Origin: Myxococcales bacterium
Lineage (GTDB): Bacteria > Myxococcota_A > Bradymonadia > Bradymonadales > Bradymonadaceae
NCBI GenBank assembly: GCA_007119175.1
Contig: SKQC01000390.1
Span: forward strand, 1 to 37,504
Reading direction: 5' to 3'
Length of the DNA stretch: 37,504 bases
Below the pieces are notes generated by a model. The model searched no databases, had not been told where the DNA came from, and was given only the letters and a program-made list of their open reading frames with translations. The first letter of the stretch is position 1, and each line of letters begins with the position of its first letter. This document shows positions 18,690 through 27,176 of the stretch, one piece after another. A program made the translations under genes and the position numbers.

Positions 18690-21600
18690 ATGTCCTCATC
18701 GCGACGCCTGACACCGATTGCTGTGGCACTTTTCGCCACGGCCATGCTGACCATCCTCGCCTGTGTCGAAGATCCAGACTCCTTTGAAAGCGGCGATGTG
18801 GGAAGTGATAACCATTTTTGCAGCGCCGGAGCAGAGTTTTGCGAAGAGGCCACAGAAGCCGGTGGCGCCTGCATTAATCTCACAAGCGATCCCAACCACT
18901 GCGGTGAATGTGGCCGTCATTGTGACGACGGACCGGAACACTCAATTCCGAGCTGCATCGACGGTGATTGTGAGTTTATCTGCGAGGTGGGCTTCGATGA
19001 ATGCGACGGTCGATGTGTAGACTTCGAATCCGACCCCGATGCCTGTGGAGGTTGTGGCGACGAATTCTCATGCACTCCGGACCAGGTCTGCACTGCCGAG
19101 GGCTGCGATGACGATTGCACTGCAGGCCTTGAGGAGTGCGACGGAGGCTGCGTTGATACCGATAATAATGTCCTCCACTGCGGCGGATGCAATATTGACT
19201 GCGACGAGGGCGAACAATGCTCTGCCGGCGAGTGTCTGCCCGAGGAATGTCCCGGCGACCTCGAATTGTGCGGCGCTGATTGCGTTGACGTGAGCACCGA
19301 CGTCGCCCATTGCGGAGTGTGCGACAATCAATGTCTGTCGGGCGATTGCGAGGACTCACTATGCGACGCCCTTCCCTGTGATGGCGTAGACGGCCCATTC
19401 GGCGGCGGCTCGGGCACGGAGCAAGACCCCTTTACGATCTGTACCGTCGAGCACCTGCAAAATGTGGATACCGAATTAGATGCCCATTTCGCTCTCAGCG
19501 ACTCCGTTGACCTTGAGGGCGTTGAGTTTGAGCCGATCGGCACTGCCGATACGCCGTTTTCCGGCTCTTTTGACGGTCTGGGGCGAGCGCTAAAAAACCT
19601 GACGCTATGGCGCGACGACGTCCCCGACCTGGGCCTATTTGCTCACACTTCCGAAGGTGCGGAGCTGACTAATTTGCGCCTTAAACAGGCAGCGATCTCC
19701 GGCGATTCAAATGTGGGCGCACTCGTTGGCCAAAACCACGGCACCCTGCGCAATATCACCGTTGAAGCAGCGGTCGCCGGGACTGGCGAAAATATCGGCG
19801 GGATGGTTGGCGAAAACCACGGAGCGATTTCTCTTGCCGAGTTGGCGGTGACCGTCGACGCCGATGAGGCCCAATACGTAGGGGGCCTGGCGGGCGTCAG
19901 CACGGCTTCAATTTCGCAATCCTCGGCAGCGGGACAAACCTCTGGGAATGCCACCGTGGGCGGACTTGTCGGAGACCTCCGAGACAGCGCGTCGCTCGAC
20001 GATGTGCAGACCAATATGACCGTCGTCGCCTCCGGCGATGACGCGGGAGGTCTTGTGGGATCACTGGGCGACGACCTAATGATCACCGACTCCACGGCGC
20101 TCGGTAATACGACCGGGGAAAACGCCGTCGGCGGCCTGGTCGGTGTCGCTATCTCCAATGGCGTTATTCGAAATTCACAGGGTATGGGCAACGTCACCGG
20201 CCACGGCGACCACGTCGGTGGACTGGTGGGTTATCTCGGTGGCGACTCCACCATCGACGCCTCCACGGCAGCCGGTACGGTCACAATTCATGACGGGATC
20301 CGCGCTGGCGGCCTCGCCGGCGAAGCGTCGTATAATACGGAAATAATCGACTCTTCGGCATCGGGCTCGGTTCTATCCCTTGAGGAAAACCGGAACGTCG
20401 GCGGGCTGATCGGCTTTAATTCCGGACTGGTAGACTCCTCAAACGCCACTGGCGCCGTTTTCGGCGGCGACTATACCGGGGGGTTGATCGGGCAGAACAA
20501 CGGGACCATCCAGTCGTCTCGAGCCTGGGGTGGCGTCATCGGCCACGGCCGGCGCGTCGGCGGCCTGGTGGGGCGAAATCGCGCCGAGGACGTCGGCGAT
20601 GCCTGCGAGATTCGCGACTCTCAGGCCTCGGGCGCCGTCTTCGTCGTCGGCGGGGAAGAAGAGATCGGCGGACTCGCCGGGCGTCATGGCGAGGGCGAAT
20701 GCCTGATCGTCAACTCCTGGGCCACCGGAAATGTCACGGCCACCGACAGTCGACGCGTCGGCGGCCTCGTCGGTCGTCACGCAAGAGACGCAGAAATCCG
20801 CGACTCCTGGGCACAGGGAGATGTCGCAGGCGATCGAGTCGTCGGCGGCCTCGTCGGTCGGGCGACCGAGGAAGCCCAGATTATCAGTTCCTATGCCACA
20901 GGTTCGGTGGAGGGAAATGACAGCCGCATCGGGGGGCTGGTAGGACGGATGCTCCACGACACAATGGTCGTTGACTCCTGGGCCAGTGGAGATGTCTCAG
21001 GCGACGTGCGCACCGGCGGTCTCGTGGGGCAAATGATCGACAATTCGGTGGTCGAAGAGTCCGATTCCTTCGGCCATGTCAGCGCCAGAGCGCGAGTCGG
21101 CGGCCTCATCGGGCGAATGCACGATGAATCGTCTGTATCGCAGAGTAGCGCAGCCGGCCATGTCGTTGCCGATGAGGAAGTCGGCGGCCTCATCGGCCGA
21201 ATGCAGAATGAATCGTCTGTTTCTGAGGGTAACGCCGCCGGTGAGGTGCACGGACAAAACCGCGTCGGCGGACTGGTGGGCCTGGCCATTCACAACACCG
21301 AGATCGACGACTCACATGCCACCGGCAATGTCTCCGGGGGAAGGTATACCGGCGGCCTCGTGGGGCGGATGTCTGACGAGGCGGCGATTTCGACCACCAC
21401 GGCATCAGGCGATGTCGTCGGCGACGACGTCCAGACCGGCGGGCTCGTCGGAAAGGCCCGCCACCAGACGAGCATCTCCGACTCCCAGGCACTCGGCAAT
21501 CGGGTCGAGGGCACCTCCCGGGTCGGCGGATTGGTCGGAAAACTCCTCAACGGTGCAGAGGTTTCGGACGTCTCGTCGACCGCCGAAGTCGTTGCTGAGG

Positions 21601-22811
21601 AAGGATATGCCGGCGGCTTGATCGGCTATATGGACGATAATTCAAGTGCCATCGCTGCCACCGCCGAAGGAGACGTTGAGGGACATAACAATTATGTGGG
21701 CGGCTTTGCGGGAAGGATAAGAGGTGGCGTTTTCGTCGAAGACGCGACGGCCTCCGGAGATGTCGTGAGCACCGATCACGATGTTGGCGGACTCGTCGGT
21801 CGAGTCACCGGCGAGATTGTCGAATCGCACGCAACGGGAGGCGTCGAGGGCCGAGACCACATCGGCGGACTGGTGGGACGGCTCGACAATTCCGGCACCA
21901 TCGACGACTGCACCGCCACCGGTGAGGTCATCGGCGACAGATACCGTGTGGGCGGATTGATCGGCTATATGAACGACAACGCCGTAGTCTACGACTCCTC
22001 GGCGACAGGCGATGTTCACGGCAAAGACTTAAACGTCGGCGGACTGGTGGGCCGAATGAATGGAGACGCCGAACTGCAGGAATCCTACGCCACCGGTATG
22101 GTTCATAGCGAGGCAGCGCGCGTCGGAGGGTTGGTCGGCTATATGGACGATCACTCTCGAGTCTACGATTCCTTCGCCACGGGAGACGTGGACGGTGACG
22201 ACACCCGAGTGGGCGGTCTCGTCGGCTATATGGACAATGAGGCGAGGGTCTATGACTCCTATGCCGCGGGCCCCGTCCACGGTGAAGGCGATTATGTCGG
22301 CGGACTGGTTGGGCGAATGATCGAGTCCTCACAGGTCCATCGATCCTTTGCCCACGGAGATGTGATCGGCGACAACGAATACGTCGGCGGGCTTGTGGGA
22401 CGCGTCGATGATGACTCCAGCGAAATTCACAATAGCTATGCCATGGGCGACGTCACCGGCGATGATAAGGTGGGCGGTCTCATCGGCGAGGACCGCGGAG
22501 ATATAACCGCCAAATGCTATTCCATCGGCTCCGTCGAGGCCCTCGACGGCGACGATGTCGGTGGATTGGTCGGCAACCGCGGCGGCGATGTCGAAGATTC
22601 ATATTGGGACGAAGACACCAGCAATCAGGAATCCACCAGCGGCGGGGGAGAGCCTTTAGGAACCGAGGAATTTAAGTACGAAGACAATTTCGAGGACTGG
22701 GATTTCGACGATGACGAGATCTGGATCATGCCAGATGACGAAGGTCAATTGCAGGGAATGGGTGGCGACGAGGACAATATCCGCCCACGGCTGCACTGGG
22801 AATTTGATTAA
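18690..22811 (+). CDS. giant GLUG-repeat lipoprotein (adhesin-like) with Cys-rich N-terminus
   Basis: Lipobox LTILACVED at start 18690; Cys modules (HCGECGRHC, ACGGCGDEFSC, HCGGCNIDC, HCGVCDNQC); then about 34 GGLVG-type GLUG repeats by eye; C-terminal SYWDEDTSNQESTSGGGEPLGTEEFK typical of GLUG proteins. ORF track start is 18567. Confidence 0.85.
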   Translation: MSSSRRLTPIAVALFATAMLTILACVEDPDSFESGDVGSDNHFCSAGAEFCEEATEAGGACINLTSDPNHCGECGRHCDDGPEHSIPSCIDGDCEFICEVGFDECDGRCVDFESDPDACGGCGDEFSCTPDQVCTAEGCDDDCTAGLEECDGGCVDTDNNVLHCGGCNIDCDEGEQCSAGECLPEECPGDLELCGADCVDVSTDVAHCGVCDNQCLSGDCEDSLCDALPCDGVDGPFGGGSGTEQDPFTICTVEHLQNVDTELDAHFALSDSVDLEGVEFEPIGTADTPFSGSFDGLGRALKNLTLWRDDVPDLGLFAHTSEGAELTNLRLKQAAISGDSNVGALVGQNHGTLRNITVEAAVAGTGENIGGMVGENHGAISLAELAVTVDADEAQYVGGLAGVSTASISQSSAAGQTSGNATVGGLVGDLRDSASLDDVQTNMTVVASGDDAGGLVGSLGDDLMITDSTALGNTTGENAVGGLVGVAISNGVIRNSQGMGNVTGHGDHVGGLVGYLGGDSTIDASTAAGTVTIHDGIRAGGLAGEASYNTEIIDSSASGSVLSLEENRNVGGLIGFNSGLVDSSNATGAVFGGDYTGGLIGQNNGTIQSSRAWGGVIGHGRRVGGLVGRNRAEDVGDACEIRDSQASGAVFVVGGEEEIGGLAGRHGEGECLIVNSWATGNVTATDSRRVGGLVGRHARDAEIRDSWAQGDVAGDRVVGGLVGRATEEAQIISSYATGSVEGNDSRIGGLVGRMLHDTMVVDSWASGDVSGDVRTGGLVGQMIDNSVVEESDSFGHVSARARVGGLIGRMHDESSVSQSSAAGHVVADEEVGGLIGRMQNESSVSEGNAAGEVHGQNRVGGLVGLAIHNTEIDDSHATGNVSGGRYTGGLVGRMSDEAAISTTTASGDVVGDDVQTGGLVGKARHQTSISDSQALGNRVEGTSRVGGLVGKLLNGAEVSDVSSTAEVVAEEGYAGGLIGYMDDNSSAIAATAEGDVEGHNNYVGGFAGRIRGGVFVEDATASGDVVSTDHDVGGLVGRVTGEIVESHATGGVEGRDHIGGLVGRLDNSGTIDDCTATGEVIGDRYRVGGLIGYMNDNAVVYDSSATGDVHGKDLNVGGLVGRMNGDAELQESYATGMVHSEAARVGGLVGYMDDHSRVYDSFATGDVDGDDTRVGGLVGYMDNEARVYDSYAAGPVHGEGDYVGGLVGRMIESSQVHRSFAHGDVIGDNEYVGGLVGRVDDDSSEIHNSYAMGDVTGDDKVGGLIGEDRGDITAKCYSIGSVEALDGDDVGGLVGNRGGDVEDSYWDEDTSNQESTSGGGEPLGTEEFKYEDNFEDWDFDDDEIWIMPDDEGQLQGMGGDEDNIRPRLHWEFD
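19700..22620 (+). repeat. degenerate in-frame repeat array encoding GLUG motifs
   Basis: Recurrent GG(L/M/F)(V/I/A)G with SxATGxVxG, spaced about 25-30 aa; about 34 units counted by eye. Confidence 0.85.
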
Positions 22812-22945
22812 TCTCTTTCGATTCGCTCTTAAGCGTCGACGAGCCGGCGTCCACAACGGCAGTTAAGCGCTCGCTGTCAGGTCGAGGCCGAATTTACCGT
22901 CACAAAGTTGCTCCGCAGTCGATTCGGCGCTACAACAGAGCGGGC

Positions 22946-22953
22946 TCTGTATT
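22946..22953 (+). repeat. 8-bp target site duplication, left copy (TCTGTATT)
   Basis: Identical to 23065-23072; flanks the 111-bp inverted-repeat element exactly. Confidence 0.75.
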
Positions 22954-23064
22954 GTAAGCGTTCAGCCCCCGGGGCCCGCGGCCAGCCTGGCCGCCTTTCG
23001 GACTGCTAGCCCGAAACTTAGGGGCGTACTGGCGCATAACTTCGTCAACCAACTGAACGCTTGC
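22954..23064. mobile_element. IS66-family-like MITE (non-autonomous, 111 bp)
   Basis: IRL GTAAGCGTTCAG (22954-22965) and IRR GCAAGCGTTCAG (reverse complement of 23053-23064), 11/12 matches; perfect 8-bp flanking duplication. GTAA-type ends plus 8-bp duplications are typical of IS66-family elements. Confidence 0.7.
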
Positions 23065-23072
23065 TCTGTATT
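23065..23072 (+). repeat. 8-bp target site duplication, right copy (TCTGTATT)
   Basis: Identical to 22946-22953. Confidence 0.75.
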
Positions 23073-23095
23073 TGCACCTCTGGACAGCGTCACCG

Positions 23096-24043
23096 ATGTC
23101 TATCCTGTTTCGACACATCCAAATTTCCATCGCCTGTTTGATGGCGTTGCTCATCGCGGTGGGCTGCGGTGACGATCCCGTCACGACGTCACAACCGTAT
23201 TTTGACGAGGCGTCGCCGGAACCGGGCGCCCCCCTGAGCGAATACGAACGTCGCTTTGGCGACTCCCATCTAGTGCGCTACGCCGCTCCTTTTCCGGAAA
23301 ATACGGCGATCCTCAACGATTCCGCCCGCCGAGGCCCGGGACTGCCCTTGATGCTTCAAGGCGACTACTCCATCGAGGCCGACGGCGGATTGCGCATCGA
23401 TGGCGACGGCCCTGACGAGGCCGGAGGCATCGCCACACCCGGCGATGACGCTCGGCTGCCTCAGCGCCTCCGCGACGCCATGGCCGGCAGCGGATTTACC
23501 GCGGAATTCTTCGTCCATACCGGTGGGATCACCATTCACGGTGGTATCTCCAGCCCCGCTCGCGTCTTCGCCATCGGCGAGGGAATTGCAAATAATACGC
23601 TCGTCGGCGGATTTCACGAGCAAGTCGAGGGGGCATTGGAGCTGCAATTTCAATTGCCCGACGCCCACTTCGAGCGAAGAACCTTTATGAAGACGTCGGT
23701 AGTCCGTCACGATCAGGCGCACCACGTAGCGCTGGTCTATCGCCGCGAAGGCGAGCGTCTGGGACTATATGTCGACGGCCAATTGGAGAGCACCGCCGTG
23801 TGGGAACGCCTCGACGACAGTACCCCCCAGCAGATCTCTCAGGCCGATCTTCCGGAAGCGCTATTTTCCACGGTCGGTGACAACGAATTGTTCGTGGTGG
23901 CGAATACTCCTCGCGGCACGACCCGGTATTTCAGCGGCATCATCTACCATATGGCCATCCACGACAGAGCGCACGACGCAGACGAAATCTCGGCAATGAA
24001 CGAACTTCTTCGCCAACGCTACTGCGGCCAGGAAGGATGCTGA
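23096..24043 (+). CDS. LamG/concanavalin-like domain lipoprotein (copy 1)
   Basis: Lipobox LLIAVGCGDD; FTAEFFVHTGGITIHG...HHVALVYRREGERLGLYVDGQLESTAVW...FSGIIYHMAIHDRA is a LamG-type pattern; C-terminus RYCGQEGC. Confidence 0.8.
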   Translation: MSILFRHIQISIACLMALLIAVGCGDDPVTTSQPYFDEASPEPGAPLSEYERRFGDSHLVRYAAPFPENTAILNDSARRGPGLPLMLQGDYSIEADGGLRIDGDGPDEAGGIATPGDDARLPQRLRDAMAGSGFTAEFFVHTGGITIHGGISSPARVFAIGEGIANNTLVGGFHEQVEGALELQFQLPDAHFERRTFMKTSVVRHDQAHHVALVYRREGERLGLYVDGQLESTAVWERLDDSTPQQISQADLPEALFSTVGDNELFVVANTPRGTTRYFSGIIYHMAIHDRAHDADEISAMNELLRQRYCGQEGC

Positions 24044-25017
24044 TGCACAATCGGTGGCCAACGAAAATCAAGGCGCCAATCTGCGCCGCCATATGGATTT
24101 TGATTTGTCTTTTCTCCGTTGCCAGTTGTATCGACGATCCCGACGAAATTACGACTACCACGCCCCTGCCGCCACACGCTCACGACATGAGCGAAAGCGA
24201 CGACGATCCTCCCGAGGACTACGAGGAGGCGTTTTCCCACTCGTCCGTATTGAGCTACAGCACCCCCTTTTCGGCGTCGCCTCCCATTGTCAACGACAGC
24301 TCCGGTCGCATCCCGGGGGTTCCCCTGAGATTGGCGTCGCCCTACTCTGTCGACGACGATGGCGCCCTGCGAATGGCCGCAGCCGACGAGGGCAACGACG
24401 GCGGTCACGCCTCATCGCAACCGGACGTCGATCTTCCCGGTTATTTTATCCAATATTTAGGTGGCGACTACGATTTTACGGTGGAGTTTTTCGTCCACAC
24501 CGGGGGGATGACCTTCCACGGAGACATGGCCGACGCAGCACTGGTATTTTCCGTCGCCAAACCGGGATCCGACAGCTTTTTGAGCGCTGGCTTCCACCAG
24601 ATCGATGGTGAAATCCATACTCAATTACGGCTGCCCGACCAGACACTCGGCGATCCACTATACGTCAGCAGCTATGATGTATATCTCGATCGCCACCACC
24701 ACATCGCCTTCGTCTACCACGCCCGCTACAACGATATGACGGTCTACGTCGACGGTCACCGGGTCTCCTCGCAGGCATATCACCGCTACTCCACAGTAGC
24801 CCCTCCGGAGCCGCTGGACCGACTTCCCTATCCCCTTTTCGGTGATTTCGATGCCGGTAATCGACTCGCCGTCGGCAACCGACCCGGCCCCTACGATCGC
24901 TACTTCAGCGGCGCGATCTATCACCTCGGCTTTCACGACCGAGCCTGGGACGCAGCGGCGGTCGCGGAGATGAATAAACTGCACCGGGAGCGATTTTGCG
25001 GCTCCGAGGGGTGCTAG
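24043..25017 (+). CDS. LamG/concanavalin-like domain lipoprotein (copy 2, tandem paralogue)
   Basis: FTVEFFVHTGGMTFHG...HHIAFVYHARYNDMTVYVDGHRVSSQAY...FSGAIYHLGFHDRAWD; lipobox FSVASCIDD; C-terminus RFCGSEGC. Start 24037 or 24043, overlapping the end of copy 1. Confidence 0.8.
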   Translation: MHNRWPTKIKAPICAAIWILICLFSVASCIDDPDEITTTTPLPPHAHDMSESDDDPPEDYEEAFSHSSVLSYSTPFSASPPIVNDSSGRIPGVPLRLASPYSVDDDGALRMAAADEGNDGGHASSQPDVDLPGYFIQYLGGDYDFTVEFFVHTGGMTFHGDMADAALVFSVAKPGSDSFLSAGFHQIDGEIHTQLRLPDQTLGDPLYVSSYDVYLDRHHHIAFVYHARYNDMTVYVDGHRVSSQAYHRYSTVAPPEPLDRLPYPLFGDFDAGNRLAVGNRPGPYDRYFSGAIYHLGFHDRAWDAAAVAEMNKLHRERFCGSEGC

Positions 25018-25193
25018 CTCGGGTTATAGTGCGCAACAGTGCTCCCCTTATCCGAGGATGAACTCTGAGGCGAAATTCTCTATCATGCCCCATGAATTGA
25101 CGCGAAATTACTGCCTCCCGTCAACCCACCCGGCGATATCTGCGCATTTCTGGGTTCGACTATGATTGTCATTGCTACTTCCAGGATTGAGCT

Positions 25194-26975
25194 ATGAATA
25201 ACACCCAAACTTGGCTCTTTAGGCTCCCATTGGCCGTCATTATTTTCGTCTTCGCCGCCTATGGCTGCGTGGGATGTGAAGACGGTATTTCGAGCGGCGA
25301 TTGCGACAGCGACGAGGTGTGGGACAGCGACGCCGAAGAGTGCATTCCCGACTTGACCCAGATCGATGCCGGCAGCAGCGACGCAATCGGCGGGGGCAAC
25401 GGAGGAACAGGTGACGGCGGCCAAACGACCGGCGACGGTGGTGGTGGCACTGAGCCTCCCTGCGTCAATCTGGCCTGCGATCAGGTCGAGTGTCCCGACG
25501 GCCAGACGACGACCAGTCTCTCCGGAAATGTCACCATTCCCTCCGGCGAACTGCCTTTGCCAAACGTCAGCGTCTACGTTCCCAACTCCGAACTCGGCCC
25601 CATCGCCCAGGGGGCCTCCTGTGAGCGCTGCGAGGATATGGTCACCGGCGATCCCCTGGTTCACACCACCACCAATCCCCGCGGTAATTTTTATCTGGAG
25701 GACGTCCCGGTCACCGATAATCTGCCCCTGGTAATCCAGACCGGCAAATGGCGCCGGAAGGTCGAGATCTCCACCGTCGAAGAATGCACGGAAAATCAGG
25801 TCGATCCCGACAAGACCCGCCTTCCCCGCAATCGCAGCGAAGGAGAGATTCCGTCTATCGCCGTGACCACTGGAAATTGCGACGCTCTGGAGTGTCTGCT
25901 GCTCGATATCGGCCTCGACGATGAGGAATTCAGCACCGATGTCGGCAATGGTGCCGTCCACCTTTTCACCGGTAGCTCCGGCTCCACCGGCTGGGCCAGT
26001 TATCCCACAGGTACAAATAGCTTTGACCACTCCTTTAGTTCGGAGACCCGAAACTTCAGCGACGGCACGACGTATTGGAATGATATAGATAACCTGCTCC
26101 AATACGACATGATGCTTCACTCCTGCGAATGCAACCCCTATGCAGACCAAAAATCGCAACAAGCCCGCGACGCACTTCAAGCATATGCCTATGAGGGCGG
26201 ACGAGTCTTTTTGTCCCACTGGCACAATACCTGGCTGGAAGACGGTCCCGCCGATTTTCGATCCGTCGCCGACTGGCGAAGCGACAACTCCGTGGGATTT
26301 AACACGGTCACCACCGCCTATATCGACGAGTCCTTCGCCGCTGGATCGCGAATGTACGAATGGATGGATTACGTCGATGGGCTCAACGCCACCGATGGCG
26401 TCGACATCCATGAGGGGCGAATCACCGTGCAATCCATCAATCCCACGCTGGCGGAGCGATGGTTGTATATTCCCTATCAGGGCACTGACTGGGATCATTA
26501 TTTTGCGTTCAATACGCCCGTCGGCGCCGCCGAAGAACAGGAATGTGGACGCGTGGTCTTCAGCGATCTCCACGTGGCCGCCGGAAACCAGTCCAGCCCC
26601 TCTCATCCCTTTCCCACCGGATGTATTGGCACTGAGCTGAGCGGCCAGGAAAAAGCGCTGATTTATATGCTCTTCGACCTCTCAGCGTGCATCACTGATT
26701 GTGTCCCATTGCGCTGTGAGGATATCACCGGAGCCTGTGGGCTGGAGCCCGACGGCTGTGGAAGCCACATCGAGTGCGACGAATGCTGCGTCGAAGAAGA
26801 CGAGCCCTGCGAGGTCGACGACGATTGCTGCCACAGCTTGTGGTGCGATGACGACACCGGGCTATGCACCGATCGCTGCCGAGATCCCGGCGAGCGCTGC
26901 GACCAGAACTCGGATTGTTGCTCCAACGTCTGCGACGCGACGGCCGGCGATGAGGGCGAATGCATCGAGCTTTGA
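25194..26975 (+). CDS. lipoprotein with carboxypeptidase-regulatory-like domain, ThuA/GATase-like central region and cystine-rich tail (copy 1)
   Basis: Signal/lipobox near AAYGCVGC; LSGNVTIPSGELPLPNVSVYVPN...NPRGNFYLEDVP resembles a carboxypeptidase regulatory-like beta-sandwich; LQYDMMLHSCE...ALQAYAYEGGRVFLSHWHNTW; tail CEVDDDCCHSLWC...CDQNSDCCSNVC. Confidence 0.8.
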   Translation: MNNTQTWLFRLPLAVIIFVFAAYGCVGCEDGISSGDCDSDEVWDSDAEECIPDLTQIDAGSSDAIGGGNGGTGDGGQTTGDGGGGTEPPCVNLACDQVECPDGQTTTSLSGNVTIPSGELPLPNVSVYVPNSELGPIAQGASCERCEDMVTGDPLVHTTTNPRGNFYLEDVPVTDNLPLVIQTGKWRRKVEISTVEECTENQVDPDKTRLPRNRSEGEIPSIAVTTGNCDALECLLLDIGLDDEEFSTDVGNGAVHLFTGSSGSTGWASYPTGTNSFDHSFSSETRNFSDGTTYWNDIDNLLQYDMMLHSCECNPYADQKSQQARDALQAYAYEGGRVFLSHWHNTWLEDGPADFRSVADWRSDNSVGFNTVTTAYIDESFAAGSRMYEWMDYVDGLNATDGVDIHEGRITVQSINPTLAERWLYIPYQGTDWDHYFAFNTPVGAAEEQECGRVVFSDLHVAAGNQSSPSHPFPTGCIGTELSGQEKALIYMLFDLSACITDCVPLRCEDITGACGLEPDGCGSHIECDECCVEEDEPCEVDDDCCHSLWCDDDTGLCTDRCRDPGERCDQNSDCCSNVCDATAGDEGECIEL

Positions 26976-27046
26976 TACGATCGCCGAGATCGACGGCAAT
27001 GGTGTTCTTAAGGGACGAAGATGAAATTCAGTTCCAATTGCCGTAT

Positions 27047-27061
27047 CATTGCGTCGCAATG
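27047..27061. promoter_or_regulatory. perfect palindrome CATTGCG-T-CGCAATG (possible operator)
   Basis: 7-bp arms with 1-bp centre, intergenic, about 115 bp upstream of the 27177 start. Confidence 0.3.
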
Positions 27062-27176
27062 CCATTGTATCTGTGCAGGTCAGCCGGACGTGTCAGCTCG
27101 CACCATCCGGCGACACCGATGATTTTGAAATGCTAATTTAGCGTCGACATCCGCCGCCGAAACAGGAAACCCCACC

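Noticed and set aside
22954-23064. Integron attC site
   Set aside because: The ends do not fit RYYYAAC/GTTRRRY core sites, and the perfect 8-bp duplication favours a transposition product.
22930-23184. Minus-strand 84-aa ORF covering the MITE
   Set aside because: It runs through the terminal repeats, hairpins and the start of the LamG gene; no recognisable transposase motif. It could be a remnant but is not supported.
25083-26606. Long antisense ORF (507 aa) opposite the 25194-26975 gene
   Set aside because: It is in exact codon register with the sense gene. Such ORFs arise when TTA, CTA and TCA codons are rare in GC-rich genes. The sense protein has a signal peptide, domain motifs and a close paralogue; the antisense product is low-complexity Gly/Ala/Val-rich.
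12813-27012. Recurring CTTAAG motif in several intergenic gaps (about 12815, 15748, 22828, 27006)
   Set aside because: Total count is about what base composition predicts for a 6-bp palindrome, and it also occurs in coding regions; no conserved flanks.
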